Assembly (NCBI GenBank): GCA_030836345.1
Contig: JAURQA010000154.1
Span: forward strand, 1 to 6,036
Direction: 5' to 3'
DNA from: Bacteroidota bacterium
GTDB taxonomy: Bacteria > Bacteroidota > Bacteroidia > NS11-12g > UBA955
DNA: 6,036 bases
The notes beneath the pieces are model-generated. The model saw only the letters and a list, made by a program, of their open reading frames with translations, had not been told where the DNA came from and did no database searches. The translations under genes were made by a program, and so were the position numbers. This document shows positions 5,344 to 6,036 of this stretch, piece after piece. Position 1 is the stretch's first letter, and every line of letters begins with the position of its first letter.

Positions 5344-6036
5344 TTATTTCTTTTTCTTATCCCCTTTTTTACTTGTTAAGTCCACCACAACTGGAGTTGC
5401 AATACATATGGAAGAATAGGTACCCACTATTACACCAATTAACAATGCAAGTGAGAATCCCTTTAAGCTATCGCCTCCTAAGAAGAACAATGCCAATACA
5501 ACAAAGAACACCGTACTTGCTGTAATAATAGTACGACTTAATGTACTGTTAATCGCTTTATTAATGAGGTCTTTATTGCTTCTATCTGCAGATTTAGAAC
5601 CGGCTAATATCTCACGAATTCTATCAAAGACAATAACCGTATCATTCATTGAGTAACCCACCAATGTAAGTAGCGCAGCAATTAAATGCTGGTCAAACTC
5701 TACTGGGAATGGAACCACTCCGTCTAGAATAACAAAAATAGATAATACTAAGAACACATCATGAATCAGAGCCACGGTTGCTCCTGCACCATAGGTAGCA
5801 CTTCTAAATCTGAATACAATGTAAAAGAACATACCAACCAGGGCTAAAATAACCAGCAAGGTCGATTTATTTCGAACATTGGTTGCAATGGCCTCTCCTA
5901 TTTTAGATGAACTCAATATGGGTCCTTCCGCAACACCATCTGCGTTGGTTTTAGTTGTTAGTTTAAATTTAGCTCCCAAGGCTTCTGTAACTGCAGTAGC
6001 TGCTTTTTCTCTGGCTTCTTTTGAATCTTCTTTTAC
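5344..6036 (-). CDS. secDF: Protein translocase subunit SecDF, C-terminal SecF part (5' truncated)
   Basis: The frame is open through the right edge, so only the last 230 residues are present; the internal TTG at 5979 is not a start. The sequence is the SecF half: the end of the periplasmic head domain, then a SKIGEAIATNVRNKS stretch and five membrane segments at about residues 58-76, 84-106, 114-137, 169-187 and 193-218. The SecF signature VGYSMNDTVIVFDRIRE lies at 126-142 and spans the fourth segment and its cytoplasmic loop; a basic tail (KKGDKKKK) follows. SecDF sits in the inner membrane with SecYEG and uses the proton gradient to pull exported proteins outward. In Bacteroidota SecD and SecF are usually fused into one protein of about 1000 residues, so the fused name is used, but the fusion point is outside the window; a separate secF is possible. 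A terminator follows the stop codon. Confidence 0.95.
   Translation of the reverse strand, partial: VKEDSKEAREKAATAVTEALGAKFKLTTKTNADGVAEGPILSSSKIGEAIATNVRNKSTLLVILALVGMFFYIVFRFRSATYGAGATVALIHDVFLVLSIFVILDGVVPFPVEFDQHLIAALLTLVGYSMNDTVIVFDRIREILAGSKSADRSNKDLINKAINSTLSRTIITASTVFFVVLALFFLGGDSLKGFSLALLIGVIVGTYSSICIATPVVVDLTSKKGDKKKK

Overview
The window looks like chromosomal DNA from a member of the Bacteroidota, probably a Flavobacteriales- or Sphingobacteriales-like lineage. The evidence is a C-terminal type IX secretion sorting domain with a YPNP motif, AT-rich intergenic DNA, start codons without clear Shine-Dalgarno sequences, and promoter elements of the Bacteroidota type (TTTG, about 19-20 bp, TAnnTTTG), including one perfect copy in front of rpsT. 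The genus cannot be read from the sequence.

Plus strand, left to right. The tail of a secreted beta-propeller-like protein with a T9SS sorting domain (cut by the left edge) is followed after 38 bases by an FkbM-like SAM methyltransferase. Next is rpsT (ribosomal protein S20), with its own promoter and a strong intrinsic terminator. After that comes a two-gene overlapping unit: a DnaQ-type 3'-5' exonuclease fused to a UvrC/Cho-type GIY-YIG endonuclease, and an XRE helix-turn-helix regulator with a LexA/CI-like S24 self-cleavage domain. The two coding regions overlap by 10 bases.

Minus strand, right half. The C-terminal SecF part of a SecDF protein-export subunit (cut by the right edge) is followed by a terminator hairpin and then lysA (diaminopimelate decarboxylase). 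lysA converges on the S24 regulator, and the two stop codons abut with no base between them.

Most of the window is housekeeping: translation, lysine and peptidoglycan precursor synthesis, and protein export. The most interesting part is 1811-4052, where a DNA-processing nuclease is co-encoded with a potentially self-cleaving repressor. The short upstream region holds a plausible promoter, a perfect 12-bp palindrome and a 10-bp inverted repeat. This would fit a small autoregulated, DNA-damage-responsive unit analogous to an SOS cassette. The domains are clearly visible; the regulatory circuit is inference.
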